Below are positions 24,301 to 35,500 of a stretch of DNA of 64,000 bases, piece by piece. Position 1 is the stretch's first letter. Every line of letters begins with the position of its first letter. The notes beneath the pieces were generated by a model. That model was given only the letters and a program-made list of their open reading frames with translations. It did not search any database and had not been told where the DNA came from. The stretch is taken from the NCBI RefSeq assembly GCF_029168945.1, contig NC_083605.1:5773280-5837279 (forward strand), given 5' to 3'. The DNA is from Cannabis sativa. Lineage: Eukaryota; Streptophyta; Magnoliopsida; Rosales; Cannabaceae. The translations under genes were made by a program, and so were the position numbers.

Positions 24301-25435
24301 GTGCTTGCTGAAGAGATCTCTATATGGTTTGAAGCAATCACCTCGATAATGGTATAAGAAATTCGACTCAGTATTGACAAAGGTTGGTTACTCAAGATCA
24401 AAATATGATACGTGCCTCTACTTTACAAATCTGAAATCACAAGCTGCTACATTTCTACTAGTGTATGTCGATGATATGTTAATCATGGGAAAGGACCAAA
24501 ATCAGATTAACAAACTAAAGTATGTCCTCAATAGTGAATTTGAGATGAAAGACTTAGGAGTGGCTAAGAAAATTTTGGGGATCGAAATACTGAGAGACAG
24601 AAAGAACCACAAAATGACATTAACTCAAGGAAATTACATTGAAGCTGTCTTAAGGAAATTCAAGATGAATGATTCTAAAGAAACAAAAGTCCCACTTGCT
24701 GGACATCTTGTGTTTTCAACAGATCATTCTCCCAAGGATGACAAAGAAATGAAACAAATGGCAGAAGTACCATATGCTGAAGCAATTGGAAGTGTGATGT
24801 ATGCTATAATTAGCACCCAACCTAACATTGTATATGATGTTAGTACACTCAGCAGATACATGTCTAACCCTGGTGAAGAACACTGGAAAGGAGTCAAGTG
24901 GTTGCTAAGGTATCTCAAGACAACAACTCATTATGGTTTGAAATTTAAGAAGGCAGGAATCAAGGTGGAACTTGAAGGTTTTCTTGATGCCGATTATGCA
25001 TTGAATAGGGATACAAGGAAATCTCTAACAAGCTACTGTTTTCAGCTAAACACATGTTGCATAAGTTGGAAATCTCAACTGCAACCTGTTGTAGCTCTCT
25101 CCACCACAGAAGCTGAGTTCATGCCAACAACAGAGGCGTTCAAGGAAGCTGTATGGATCAAAGGAATTCTAGAAGAACTATAGATGATAAAAGGCAAAGT
25201 TATTGTGTTTTCAAACAGTCAATCCTCTATTCACCTAAACAAGAATCTTGTGTATCATGAGAGATCTAAACACATCGATATCAGAAGATTTTGGATAAGA
25301 GAAAAGATAGAGAATGATGAAGTTAATCTCGATAAAGTTCCAAGTGATGAGAAGCCTGCTGATGCAGGAACTAAAGTGTTGCTAGTGGGCAAATTCCGAC
25401 ATTGTTTGGATTTGCTTGACATAGGTCCTGACTAG
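21377..25435 (+). pseudogene. Copia gag-pol polyprotein, multiply broken
   Basis: From the ATG at 21377 the translation begins MVSSSKSFDLERFDGKGDF and breaks into another register near 21490. The gag zinc knuckle near 22110-22150 lacks its first cysteine (FHHCGKVGHLIRNC). The protease keeps DSGCTYHMSP near 22343. Integrase follows (HARLGHIG, IHADMWG, LRTDNGLEF, PQQNGIAER), with a frameshift near 23175. Reverse transcriptase has FLNGRLEEPIYM and the catalytic YVDDM near 24465. RNase H keeps DADYALNRDTRKS and ends at 25435. Nonsense codons at 24011, 24080 and 24347 each fit a tryptophan or glutamine codon changed by one C-to-T or G-to-A step. Confidence 0.9.
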
Positions 25436-25506
25436 TGCAACAAGATCACTCCCCCAAGTGTAGTAAGTTTTGTTAAGGTTCAGTTTAAATGGATTAAGGT
25501 GAAATT

Positions 25507-25773
25507 TGTGGAAGATAATCCATTTTAAACTAAATTGGTTTTTTCTCCAAATATGGTTGTGTTCAACTGATATTTTAGTTACAAACTTTCTTGTTTTAGT
25601 AAGTCGGTTAGTTAGTTATAAACCGATTTGGCTGAGCTGTTAAGTGCTGGACATGTCAGCTACTAACATTATATAAAGCTCCTCATTGTATCAATAGAAA
25701 AGGCTAGAAAGTGAGAAAGAAACAGAGAGAGATTGAGTCAGAATTAAGCAGAAAGAAAGATCAACTTCAGATT
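25507..25773 (+). repeat. Right LTR of the Tork-like element, 3' truncated
   Basis: Matches the first ~265 bp of the left LTR with scattered changes, then similarity stops after AGATCAACTTCAG. The sequence beyond is unrelated and leads into the 194-bp tandem repeat. Confidence 0.85.
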
Positions 25774-25858
25774 TGATTTTTATAATCAAATTGAAATCTC
25801 TTATCATAATCCAAAACAACCTTATTGTCCATAGCTAGAATTTGCAAATCTTTCCAAA

Positions 25859-25893
25859 AACTCTCTTTACCAATAGTCATTGAAAGCATAGAT
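25859..25893 (+). repeat. First 35 bp of 194-bp tandem unit 1
   Basis: AACTCTCTTTACCAATAGTC... to GAT. Joined to 36768-36926 across CACTA-3 with one GAT kept, it gives exactly 194 bp, the same as the two full units at 36927-37120 and 37121-37314. Confidence 0.9.
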
Positions 25894-26195
25894 CACTACT
25901 ACAAAAGGCCAAATTCGCGACGGTCCCAAAAACGCTTTTTTTGGATACCCGTCGCTAAAAAAATTATCTGAGTGTTTAAAACCGTCGCCTATATTGTACT
26001 ATAGGCGACAGTTTTGAACACTCGTAAACAATAGGCGACAGTTAATAAATGTAGAGAAAAAATTAAAAAAAAAAATTGATGCACTATTCGCCACGGTTTA
26101 GAACCGTCGGGGAAAGTATTCGCCACAGTTTTAAAATGTGGCTCATTCTTTGCCCGACGGTTCAAAACCGTCGGGTATAAGGTTAAAGTAAAATT
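25894..26195 (+). repeat. CACTA-3 left subterminal array
   Basis: Inverted GACGGTTTTA / TAAAACCGTCG-like motifs occur in the variants CGCGACGGTCC, CTATAGGCGACAGTTTTGAA, TTCGCCACGGTTTAGAACCG and CCCGACGGTTCAAAACCGTC. They differ from the CACTA-1 and CACTA-2 motifs, so this element belongs to another subfamily in its ends. Confidence 0.8.
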
Positions 26196-26286
26196 ATATA
26201 ATTTTTGCTTTCCCCCCATTTTGCCTTATTATTCCCTCCATTTATTTCCATCTCTCACCCACTCACTCACTCCATCTCACTCTCTC

Positions 26287-26425
26287 GATCTCACTCACTC
26301 TATCTCCCTCTCTTGATCTCACTCACTCTATCTCCCTCTCTTGATCTCACTCACTCTATCTCCCTCTCTCGATAATCTCCCTCTCTCGATCTCACTCATC
26401 TATCTCCCTCTCTCTCTCTCTCTCT
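26287..26425 (+). repeat. Pyrimidine-rich minisatellite in the CACTA-3 leader
   Basis: Units of about 28 bp (GATCTCACTCACTCTATCTC then CCTCTCTT) repeat about four times and end in a CT run. Plant promoters often carry such Y-patches near transcription starts; a promoter role here is an inference. Confidence 0.75.
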
Positions 26426-26613
26426 AACGGTGACGGAAATCACACCACCGGCGACGCAGCTCCGCCACCCCTCCACTGCCGAGAGCCCCTCCTTCAACCT
26501 CAGATCCGATCATCGATTCTGCTTCAGCTCTTGATACTCTGGTATGCTTCAGCTCTTGCCTTTTGTAAGTTTTATCTTTCTAGATTTTTGTTTATCATTT
26601 TTTTATTGGGCTA

Positions 26614-26788
26614 TCTCAGAAAGCTGATATGTACAACTTTGGTGTCTTGCTTTTTGAAGTTCTTACGGGAAGAGCACCTTCACAATACCCTTCTCTGGCC
26701 AGTACTTGGCCTAATCGCGTTGAGGATGAAGAACAGATTTTGGACCTCCCGAAATGGGTTCGATCAGTTGTGAAGGAAGAGTGGACAG
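26614..26788 (+). pseudogene. Captured receptor-like kinase exon fragment inside CACTA-3
   Basis: One frame reads SQKADMYNFGVLLFEVLTGR, then APSQYPSLASTWP, and ends LPKWVRSVVKEEWT. This is the kinase subdomain IX region of an LRR receptor-like kinase: the invariant Asp of the DxYxFGVLLxE motif, the LTG-APS segment, and the LPxWVxSVVxEEWT signature seen in atypical plant LRR-III kinases. The fragment is open and stops at a GT that looks like the original splice donor (26789). It lies between the element's leader and its transposase, in the same orientation. No other kinase subdomain is present, so it cannot make an active kinase; it could be part of an untranslated or chimeric leader. Confidence 0.85.
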
Positions 26789-28677
26789 GTAATGAATAAT
26801 GCTCTGTTTTATTTATTTATAAATATCATTTTTTGTTGTTTTAAAATTCTGGATTATTGAATTGAATCAAGGTTGTTTGGATGCCGAGAAAACAGAGAAC
26901 CATTGAGAATAATGACATGTTCAATTAGTTTTTGTTTTTAGTCATTTTATATATGAATTATAAAGATGAAGAATGAATCAAATCTGTATGTGAGTAATTT
27001 TTGTCAAAAAAAGAAAACTTGGAATTGTTTCTTATTGTTAATCCATTGGTTCGTAGCTGAGAAATTAGAAGAATCTATAACTGAGACTATATAATTTTGT
27101 CTTTACAATTGTTCTTTCTATCTCTTATGCTAAGTTTAATTATGATTGATAAAATTGTGTTTTATGATTACTTTTGAAATTAATAATAATAATAATAATA
27201 AGAAAGATTTTCATTTTGAAATTAACTTATCAACTCTGAAAATAAGAGCCCCAATTAGTATTTTATCTTAATAAAACATGACATGTTGATCAAAACGACA
27301 ACAATTAATGCAAAACGACATATTCTGAATCTGATTTATGATATTCTGAAACAAAAAATTAAGAAAAGAAAAAACAGTGGAAATCAGATACATTTACATA
27401 TGATTCATGTATAATAGAACTAAAACTAAAATATTTTAACAAGAACAATTTGTGTATTAAACTTACTAATTAATTTAGGAGAGACTCTGGAAGAAGAAGC
27501 TTTGGATTAAGAGCTCAGCAGGTCAGGCCATTGGAATCAGATTCGATGAGCTTTAAGGGCTTCAAAATATGAAGCAAATTTACACAAACTTTTTTTATGG
27601 CATAAGCAAACTTGTTTCTGCACTAGTTTCAAAATTTATATATAATATTTACACCAACCAATAGGATCATATTCTTGACTCATAAACAGATTTAAGAAGT
27701 AATAGGAATCCGAAGTAATTGGCCAAACTAGGTAGTTAGTTTGTAGATTAGGACAATTTGCATCTGAATGATCAAGTTTTTCTCTTCTTTTTCACATGAA
27801 CAGGTAAGTTAAGTTTCTTCTTTTTTTTTTTTTGAATTAACTAGTTTTCTTCTAAGTAATTAATATTTGTGATCAAGTTTTGATTTTGTTATCTGTTTTG
27901 TATTGATTGCTTTGAGGGTTTTTGTTATACGTGATACCTAAGTTTGAATATTGACACTCTTTTTTTCGTCTCAAGTCAACTTTCGAATTTGGCCGTTAGC
28001 AATTTTAATGGCTAGTGATCTATTAATGCTATTTCAGTTGCGATTTTCAACTGTATTCTTTTGTTTATTGCTGGAATTTTTTCATGGGTTTTCCAGTGCA
28101 TCGATTATACAAAGAGAATTTACTTTGTTATGAATTTTTTATTGTTCATCAGAGTTTTTGATCCATGAAGATCCGATTCAATAAGTCTAAGATTCTGTTT
28201 GACTCTTCCTTTTCTTACTTCTTGATAATATTTCATGTTAAATCTCGGGGTTTCTGTTTTCTATTTTTTCAGAAATAGTTTTAGTTATTATATATCACCG
28301 ATAGTAGAATACAAAATCAATGCTTGTTTCAAATGTGGCTAAAGTTCTTGAAATTTTAATGGATGAATGACTTATTATTATTATTAATTTTTATTGGCAA
28401 CAAAGATAAATCAAAATTACATTGTGTTGTAGCAGAACCTCCATCAGAAGGATTAAGATGAGCAACACGATCAACTAAGATTCTTTCTGCTTCTACTGTA
28501 TATGAAAGAGGTCCAACAAAAGAAAAGTGTAAGTAACTCTGATCAATAATAGCTAAAAGAGTTAATAGCCCATGAAAAAGCAAATATTATTGATGCATAT
28601 TTTAAATTTAATTTTTAGGTATCGAGTGGTTTGTGTTGATTGAAGAGTACACAAGTAGCTAACTTTATCGGAGAAAG
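26789..28677 (+). other. CACTA-3 leader, non-coding
   Basis: About 1.9 kb of AT-rich sequence between the captured exon and the leader module, with an (AAT)n-like run near 27184-27200. A minus-strand open stretch at 28356-28583 (VGPLSYTVEAERILVDRVAH within it) has coding-like composition but was not recognised. Nothing else supports a gene. Confidence 0.6.
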
Positions 28678-29048
28678 GTATAATCACTAAAACTTTAAAT
28701 TCTTAATTTAGTGGAGTTTGAATATCTTAGATATTCATCCGTAGTGAAGTAGGTTCTGTGAATATACATGTACTGCGGTCGGATGGGTGGATAGTTTTAA
28801 TATTGTTTTGTTAGTTTTGTATTATTTTGTGTGTTTGTTTTTTGTTTTTTGCATGTTTAAAATTTTTGGGAACGTCCAATTACAGTTGTTATGCTGTCGA
28901 AATTTCGGTCGAATTAGGATAAATTTCATTAAAAATACATAAATTTTAGATAAAAAATGTAAGAACTTAGTGAAAATTTATATGTGTGGTGATTAATAAA
29001 TACACATTCAAACAAATAATTTAATAAAGTTTTTTTTTTCTTTTTTAG
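28678..29048 (+). promoter_or_regulatory. Leader intron with conserved module (CACTA-3 copy)
   Basis: AAAG|GTATAATC gives a donor at 28678 and TTTTTTAG an acceptor at 29047-29048, ten bases before the transposase ATG. Inside are GAGTTTGAATATCTTAGATA (a near-perfect palindrome around GAATATCTTAGATATTC), GTAGTGAAGTAGGTTCTG, GTACTGCGGTCGGATGGGTG and GGAACGTCCAATTACAGTTG leading to CGAAATTTCG near 28899-28908. The same parts recur in CACTA-1 and CACTA-2. Confidence 0.72.
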
Positions 29049-29058
29049 AAGTTGCAAA

Positions 29059-32000
29059 ATGGATAGAAATTGGATGAGTGCGAATAGATTATCAGCAGAG
29101 TATAAGGAAGGTGTTGACTTTTTTTTGGATTTTTGTCATAAGCACGCAAAAAATCCAAAGTTGATTCTTTGTCCTTGTCTTAAATGTGGTAACATGGAGC
29201 GTATGAATACTAGTAAAATAAAGGAGCATTTATTTAGGAACGGAATAGACAAGAGTTATAAGGTTTGGTGTTACCACGGGGAAAATATTAGAGTTCATGG
29301 CGAGGAAACATCTAAGTCTAAGAAGGTTAAGAATGTTAACTTGGATTATCAGGATGATCACATTCCAGAAATGATAGGAGATGCACAATTTCAATCAAAT
29401 GTCGATCCATTGGAATTTCAAAATTTTGTAGAGGATGCTGAGAAACCTATTTACCCTAATTGTAATAGGTTTACTAAATTGTCTACGCTTGTTAGATTAT
29501 ACAATATAAAAGCGAAACATGGGTGGAGTGATAAAAGTTTTACGGATTTACTAGCTTTTCTAGTAGAGTTATTACCTGAAGGTAATGAGATGCCTTTGTC
29601 TTTCTACGAGGCAAAGAAGACACTGTCTTCCTTAGGTATGCAATATGAAAAGATACATGCATGTCCTAATGATTGCATTCTATATCGTAAGAGTTTTGTG
29701 GATGCAATATCGTGTCCCACGTGCGGTGAGTCTAGGTGGCAAAAGAAAAAGAATTCTGATGAGGTAAAGATTGGTGTCCCTGCAAAGGTATTATGGTACT
29801 TACCCCCAATACCTCGTTTGGTTCGATTCTTTCGAAATGTCAATCATGCAAAAAATTTGACCTGGCATGCCACCGATAGAAAACTAGATGGTAAGATGAG
29901 ACATCCAGCTGACTCCCCTGCTTGGAAAACAATCGATGCTAGGTGGCCTGAATTTGCAAATGAACCTAGGAATATCCGTCTTGGTCTTTCTGCAGATGGA
30001 ATTAATCCACATACCACCCTTAGTAGTAAGTATAGTTGTTGGCCAGTTTTGCTTGTGATGTATAATTTACCGCCTTGGTTGGTAATGAAGAGAAAGTTCA
30101 CTATGCTCACATTGTTGATAGCTGGCCCTTCACAGCCTGGTAATAACATTGATGTGTATTTAGCTCCTCTAGTTGATGATTTGAGTCAATTATGGTATGA
30201 GGGTGTTCCTGCATACGATGCCTTTAGGAATGAAGACTTTAATCTTAAGGCTATATTACTGTGGACCATAAATGATTTTCCAGCTTTTGGAAAGCTTTCT
30301 GGATACAGTGTGAAAGGGTACAATGCATGCCCAATTTGTGAGGAGAGAACATGTTCTATGTGGTTAAAACACTCGAAGAAAATGAGTTATATGGGACACC
30401 GAAAGTTTTTGCCTACAGGACATGTATTTAGGACTTGGAAAAAAGCATTCGATGGTAAGCAAGAATTAGAAATGCCGCCGTCACCTTTGCAAGGAGAAGA
30501 ATTGTTAGAAAAGTTGAATAAAGTTCAATTCCACCTTGGAAAGCGAAAATTGACTTCGAAGAAAAGAAAAGGTCAGCGTGAGAAAAGTGACGTTGCTGCA
30601 AGTGAACATCAGGGGCCATGGAAAAAGAAGTCAATATTTTTTGAGCTCGAATATTGGAAGCATTTGGCGTTGCGTCATAATCTAGACGTGATGCATATTG
30701 AGAAGAATGTGTCAGACAGCTTGCTTAATACCTTGTTCAATATTCCCGGGCGGAGTAAAGATGGAATTAAATCTCGCCTAGATTTGAAAGAATTAGGAAT
30801 ACGGGCCAATTTACACCCACAAGTTGTTGGTGGACGTACATTTTTACCACTTAGGCTTGTCATGCTCTGACTAAAGTAGAAAAACAATCTTTGTGTAGTT
30901 CTATCTCCAATGTGAAGGTACCGGAAGGGTACTCCTCAAATGTCTCTGACTGGGTAGATATGAGTAAGTTAATTTTGAGTGGTCTGAAATCTCATGATCA
31001 TCATATATTAATTCAACACATTCTACCAGTGAGTATCCGTTCTGTGTTGCCTAAAAAAGTTCGATATGCAATCACAAGGTTGTGTTTGTTCTTCAAATCT
31101 CTTTGTTGTAAAGTGATTGATGTCACAAAGTTAGAGAACCTCGGGTTAGAAATCGTAGAAGTGTTGTGTTATTTGGAGTAATTTTTTCCGCCTTCTTTTT
31201 TTGACATAATGGTTCACCTAACGATTGCATTTGGTGAGAGAGGTAAAGTTGTGTGGACCAAAGGTGGCATGAGGTGGATGTACCCATTTGAACGATACAT
31301 GAAAATCTTAAAGGGTTATGTGAGAAATAGAAGTAGGCCCGAGGGTTGTATTGTTGAATCATACATTGTTGAAGAGACGATTGAATTCTGTTCAGACTAC
31401 TTGTCAGAGGTTACAACTATTGGCGCTTGTCCTACTCGGGTCAATAGTGAAATAAGTAAAGGGAGTAGGGGTGTTTCTGTTTGCGGTGTAAGTCGAGCTG
31501 ATCGTGAAGAAGCGCATCGTCTCGTCTTGCAAAATATTGACGAGGTCCAACCATACATTGAGTAAGATTAAATCAACTATTCATACTTAAAACAAATTAA
31601 TAATATTCAATTGAAACTAAAATCAATCGAATGCTTTATTATGTTGAAGGGAACATTTTAATTGGATTAAGAGTAATAATCCGACTAAGGCAAGGAATCA
31701 AAAATGGGTACAAGATGAACATTATCGAAATTTCAGTACATGGTTAAAAAAAAAGGTATTATATATTAACATTATTGTTTTGTTTCATATCTTATATATA
31801 CACATGTGCTCACTATTTCATTGGTGCATATTAGGTATATGCTGAAAATTGTGAATCCCCAAGCAATGTATCCAACACACTGCTTTGCATATCACGAGGT
31901 CCTTCGTGTGATGTACTCAAGTACCAATCGTACTATATAAATAGTACTAAATTTTGTACCAAAGATCGTGATAAATCTAGAAAAACACAAAATAGCGGTG

Positions 32001-32479
32001 TCATGATAGTTGCTAGAGCTTTCCAAATATCTAGTTCAAAAGATAAAAACCCAATTGAATGTAATATGTCTTTTTACGGTGTAATTCAAGAAATTTGGGA
32101 ATTAGATTACAGTAGTTTTCAAATTCCTGTTTTTCTTTGTGATTGGGTTAGGAGTGATAATGGGGTTAAAGACGATGAACTTGGATTCAAATTAGTGGAC
32201 TTGAATCGAATAGGCCACAAGTCTGATAGGTTTGTAATGGCGTCTCAAGCCACTCAGGTGTTTTACATGAGTGACCCATTAGATGCACGCTGGTCAGTTG
32301 TCATGACAACGCAAGCAAAAGACTATGCTAACCAAGAGCATAATGGCGATGATCTTATGATAAGTGAGCAAATTCATCAAATCACTCCACCACCTATTGA
32401 TGTCACCGTTGGGGACGATGTCGTATCATCTCGTGATGATGGGGAGGGGTTATGGGTGAATGAAACTATCAAGCCATGA
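29059..32479 (+). pseudogene. CACTA-3 transposase (TNP2/TNPD-like), three exons, two lesions
   Basis: Exons are 29059-31561, 31650-31755 and 31835-32479, with GT-AG introns that keep the frame. The N terminus is a transposase-associated domain (MDRNWM, CPCLKCGN, CYHGEN). Next come the KIHACPNDCILYR and CPTCGESRW motifs, then Transposase_21 with LGLSADGINPH, CPICEERT and LDVMHIEKNV. The DUF4218 block follows (GGMRWMYPFERYMKILKGYV), and the last exon is a DUF4216 block (FYGVIQEIWELDY, PVFLCDWV). The frame slips near 30855, equal to one lost or two gained bases, and a TAA interrupts at 31179-31181 just before FFPPSFFDIMVHL. Without these the product would be about 1,080 residues, a normal size. 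The expected role is binding and cutting CACTA ends in the nucleus. Confidence 0.92.
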
Positions 32480-32592
32480 GTTTTTCAACATGTGTTGGTA
32501 TTCTTTTTAACATGTATTCTTTTGTGGCTATCAATTTGTATATTATTGTATATTCTAATGTAGATTTTTAAATTTGTGTAGGACTATTTATT

Positions 32593-35500
32593 ATGGAACC
32601 AGCACCAAATGACGATGATGAGTGGGCTCAATATGAAGAATCATTCATGCCTGAAGAACATAATAATGAAGTTGAAGAACCTAATATTGAAGTTGAAGAA
32701 CCCCCACCAAAGCAGAAAAATACTAGGGGTAGAACCAAAAGACTAGATATAACGAGGCTGGCAAGCGAGGGCAAAAAATTAGAAATTGAGTACAACAACC
32801 TCGGACAACAATGGGGAAAAGCAGCAACTGATTTAGTTTCCCGGATTGGGGTGTGGGTTCGAATTAACATACCACTTGTGAATAAAAAGTGGCCACAAAT
32901 TGATAAGGAGCTGAAGAACAGATTATGGAATGATGTTAAGGTAATACTTATACTACTATTCTTGTTTTTTTTACTATTGATTATGATTTGTATCTATAAC
33001 TATAATTTCCAAATTTTGCAGGGTAAGTTCGAGCTGGAAGAGGAGGCAAAGAGACGAACAATTCAAAAAGCTGGGGAGAGATGGCGGGATTGGAAAAACA
33101 CCTTAACAAAAGGTATTTACAAGGTTAAAGATGTGGCTCCACAACTTCTTGAGAAGCCACCGAGATTGTACGAAGACATAATCGATGAGACCGAGTGGAC
33201 AGAGTTTGTGGCTTCAAGATTAACTAAAGAATGGGGGGTGACAAGAAAGAATGCCCAAGCTAGCAGGGCAAAAAATATTTACCCCCACCGCTCTGGACGA
33301 GGTGGTGCGAGGATGGTGGAGTTACAGATGGAGAAAGAGTTAGGCCACCAATTGGTCAAAATTGATAGAGCCGATTTATGGAAGAGACTTCGCACAAACA
33401 GTAAAGGCGAGTTGGAAGGCCCAGCTGTGGAAGTTGCCCAACGCATTGTAAGTTTAAAGTCTAATTGCATTTATATTTTTATGTTTCATAATTTAATTCT
33501 AACTCTATTTATTTATTATGTTTGTAGGATGACTTGCGAAAGCAACTCGAAGAGGGAACAATAAGTGTGGAAGGGAAGAATGACATCTTGACCATGGCCC
33601 TTGGGACAGATGAACATGGTGGTCGAGTCCGGGGCTTGGGTTATGGTGTCACTCAAACCCAATTTTTCCACACTCCACGCCCTACAAAGAGGAAGAATAA
33701 AGATGAGGATAATGAAGCATTGTCAGATATGGATAAGCGACTCCGTGAGACAGAGGAGAGTAATAGACAGCTTAAAGAACAAATGGATGAACTCCTGCGT
33801 ATAGTTCGTTCCCAGCATAGTGGTGTTGCGGGTACATCACATGCGTCTGGTTCGGGTGTTGGAGGAGAATCAAACAAACTAGCCCGTGATGATGACATTG
33901 TTTCTGCTCCTGAAGCACAACCACAAAGTCCTGTCCATGTCTCTGCTCCACGACAACCGAGTACACTGCATGCTGAGAAGGTAACCGCTCCACCAGCTCC
34001 ACCGCCACATACCGATGGCATTTCAGAAAAGGTAATCTCAATATTACTTTTTAATTTGTATTGTCAATTTACAAATTGTATTGATTCCTTTTTTTTTAAT
34101 TTTGAAATACAGAAATATCCATGTTGGCTGCATGTTCGGTTGGAGCCTAGTGGATTGTCATTGAAAGTTGCTAAGGGATTCATGGTGAAGGAGCAATATT
34201 TGAAGAATGGCAAGTTCTCAGTCCAGGGTTCTGATTTCCTCTACAAGGATTATCGTCGGGTTTTCATCGATGAAGTCTATGTAGAAAATGCCCGTCTTCC
34301 ATGTCCCGTCGTTCAAAATGGATACACCACTGTAGGTCATGCTGTAGGACTTTATGTAGCATGGCTAAAGGACTACATTACGCCAGTTGGAGTAGAGTTG
34401 GTATGTTTTAATTAATTCCCTTAACTTAATATGTTTATTGATTAGTTAAAAACTCTAACTTAATTGTTTTGTCTTCCATATAGACGCAACGCCCCAATAA
34501 CCAAATGCAGAAGAAGCCACCTGTGAGTGGAAAAGGACAAGTATCTGAAGAATTACTTGGTCCTCGAACACAGCCTCAAAAAATACCAGAGAGGCCAAGT
34601 AAAAAGGGTCGCTACGTTGCACCAAAAAGGACTTCAATAATCAACAACTTTTTTAAGTTACTCAACATGTGGCCAAAAACAACAACAATCCACTTTGAGG
34701 CCAGCAAGGATTTATTTGGGGTTGAAAACGACTCGATATGGCTTCCAACAATTGACATCAAGGAATTGTGCCAAATGGGATTTTTAGGAGCCCAACCTAT
34801 TGCAATCTGGTGCAAGTATGATATCCAATTCTTATTAAACTTGAAAATTTGTTTTGAGAGCTTGTTATTAATTGTGTGTTTTTAACAGGTTTTTGAAGGA
34901 ACGGTTGCTAGATGTTAATGGATTAAGCAGACTATATGCATTTTTAAATCCTGGGGCCATTGCCTCTGATGCTGGGGATTATAATGCCCGTTCTCGAGCA
35001 CTGCGCAAACGTATTCTTGAAATTGATAATCCGGCTAAATGGATTATTGCCCCCTATAACAATTAGTAAGTAAATTTAAAATTTATAGTTTCATAATTTA
35101 TAACTCTACATAATTTATGGTTAATCTAACATGTTTGTTTGTGTAGTAATATGTATCATTGGATGGTTGTACTTATCCAACCAAGTACACATACAGTAGC
35201 GTACTTGGATTCCAACAATGGATATGTACCAGAAGATTTAAAATACATTGTTAACACGTAAGTTCTATACATGCCTAAAATCTTAAGCAATCTGCTAACT
35301 TTATCCTTTTCTTTTGTTGTTGATTAGGACATAGTAACTGCATGTAGACATAGTAAATTTATCAACCAAGTGTTAAGAACCAATGCATATTTATTGTACT
35401 TAATATATGTGAAGATTGAATATGAAAAGTTTTGGAAAGAGAGAGTAAGAATGTTTGATTTCTTTTGTGGCTGTTTAATTATATATTGATTCCTCTAGTT

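Larger units (their letters stand above)
20732..25773 (+). mobile_element. Tork/Tnt1-like copia retrotransposon, decayed, right LTR truncated
   Basis: A left LTR (20732 to about 21295), a mutated primer site (TGTTATCAAAGC near 21298) and a complete copia domain order (gag, protease, integrase, reverse transcriptase, RNase H) are followed by a right LTR from 25507 that matches the left one only to about 25773. Because that LTR is cut short, no target duplication can be checked. Sequence style (FERFDGKGDFNLW-like gag start, DSGCTYHMSPN protease) points to the Tork group. Many stops and frameshifts show it is old. Confidence 0.9.

Noticed and set aside
26531..26773. An 80-codon frame in the CACTA-3 leader.
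   Set aside because: It overlaps the captured kinase exon in a different register; the kinase reading is the one with real motifs.
31559..31567. Apparent stop in the CACTA-3 transposase after QPYIE.
   Set aside because: GTAAGA here is a splice donor and the frame resumes correctly at 31650 (HFNWIKSNN), so it is an intron and not a lesion.
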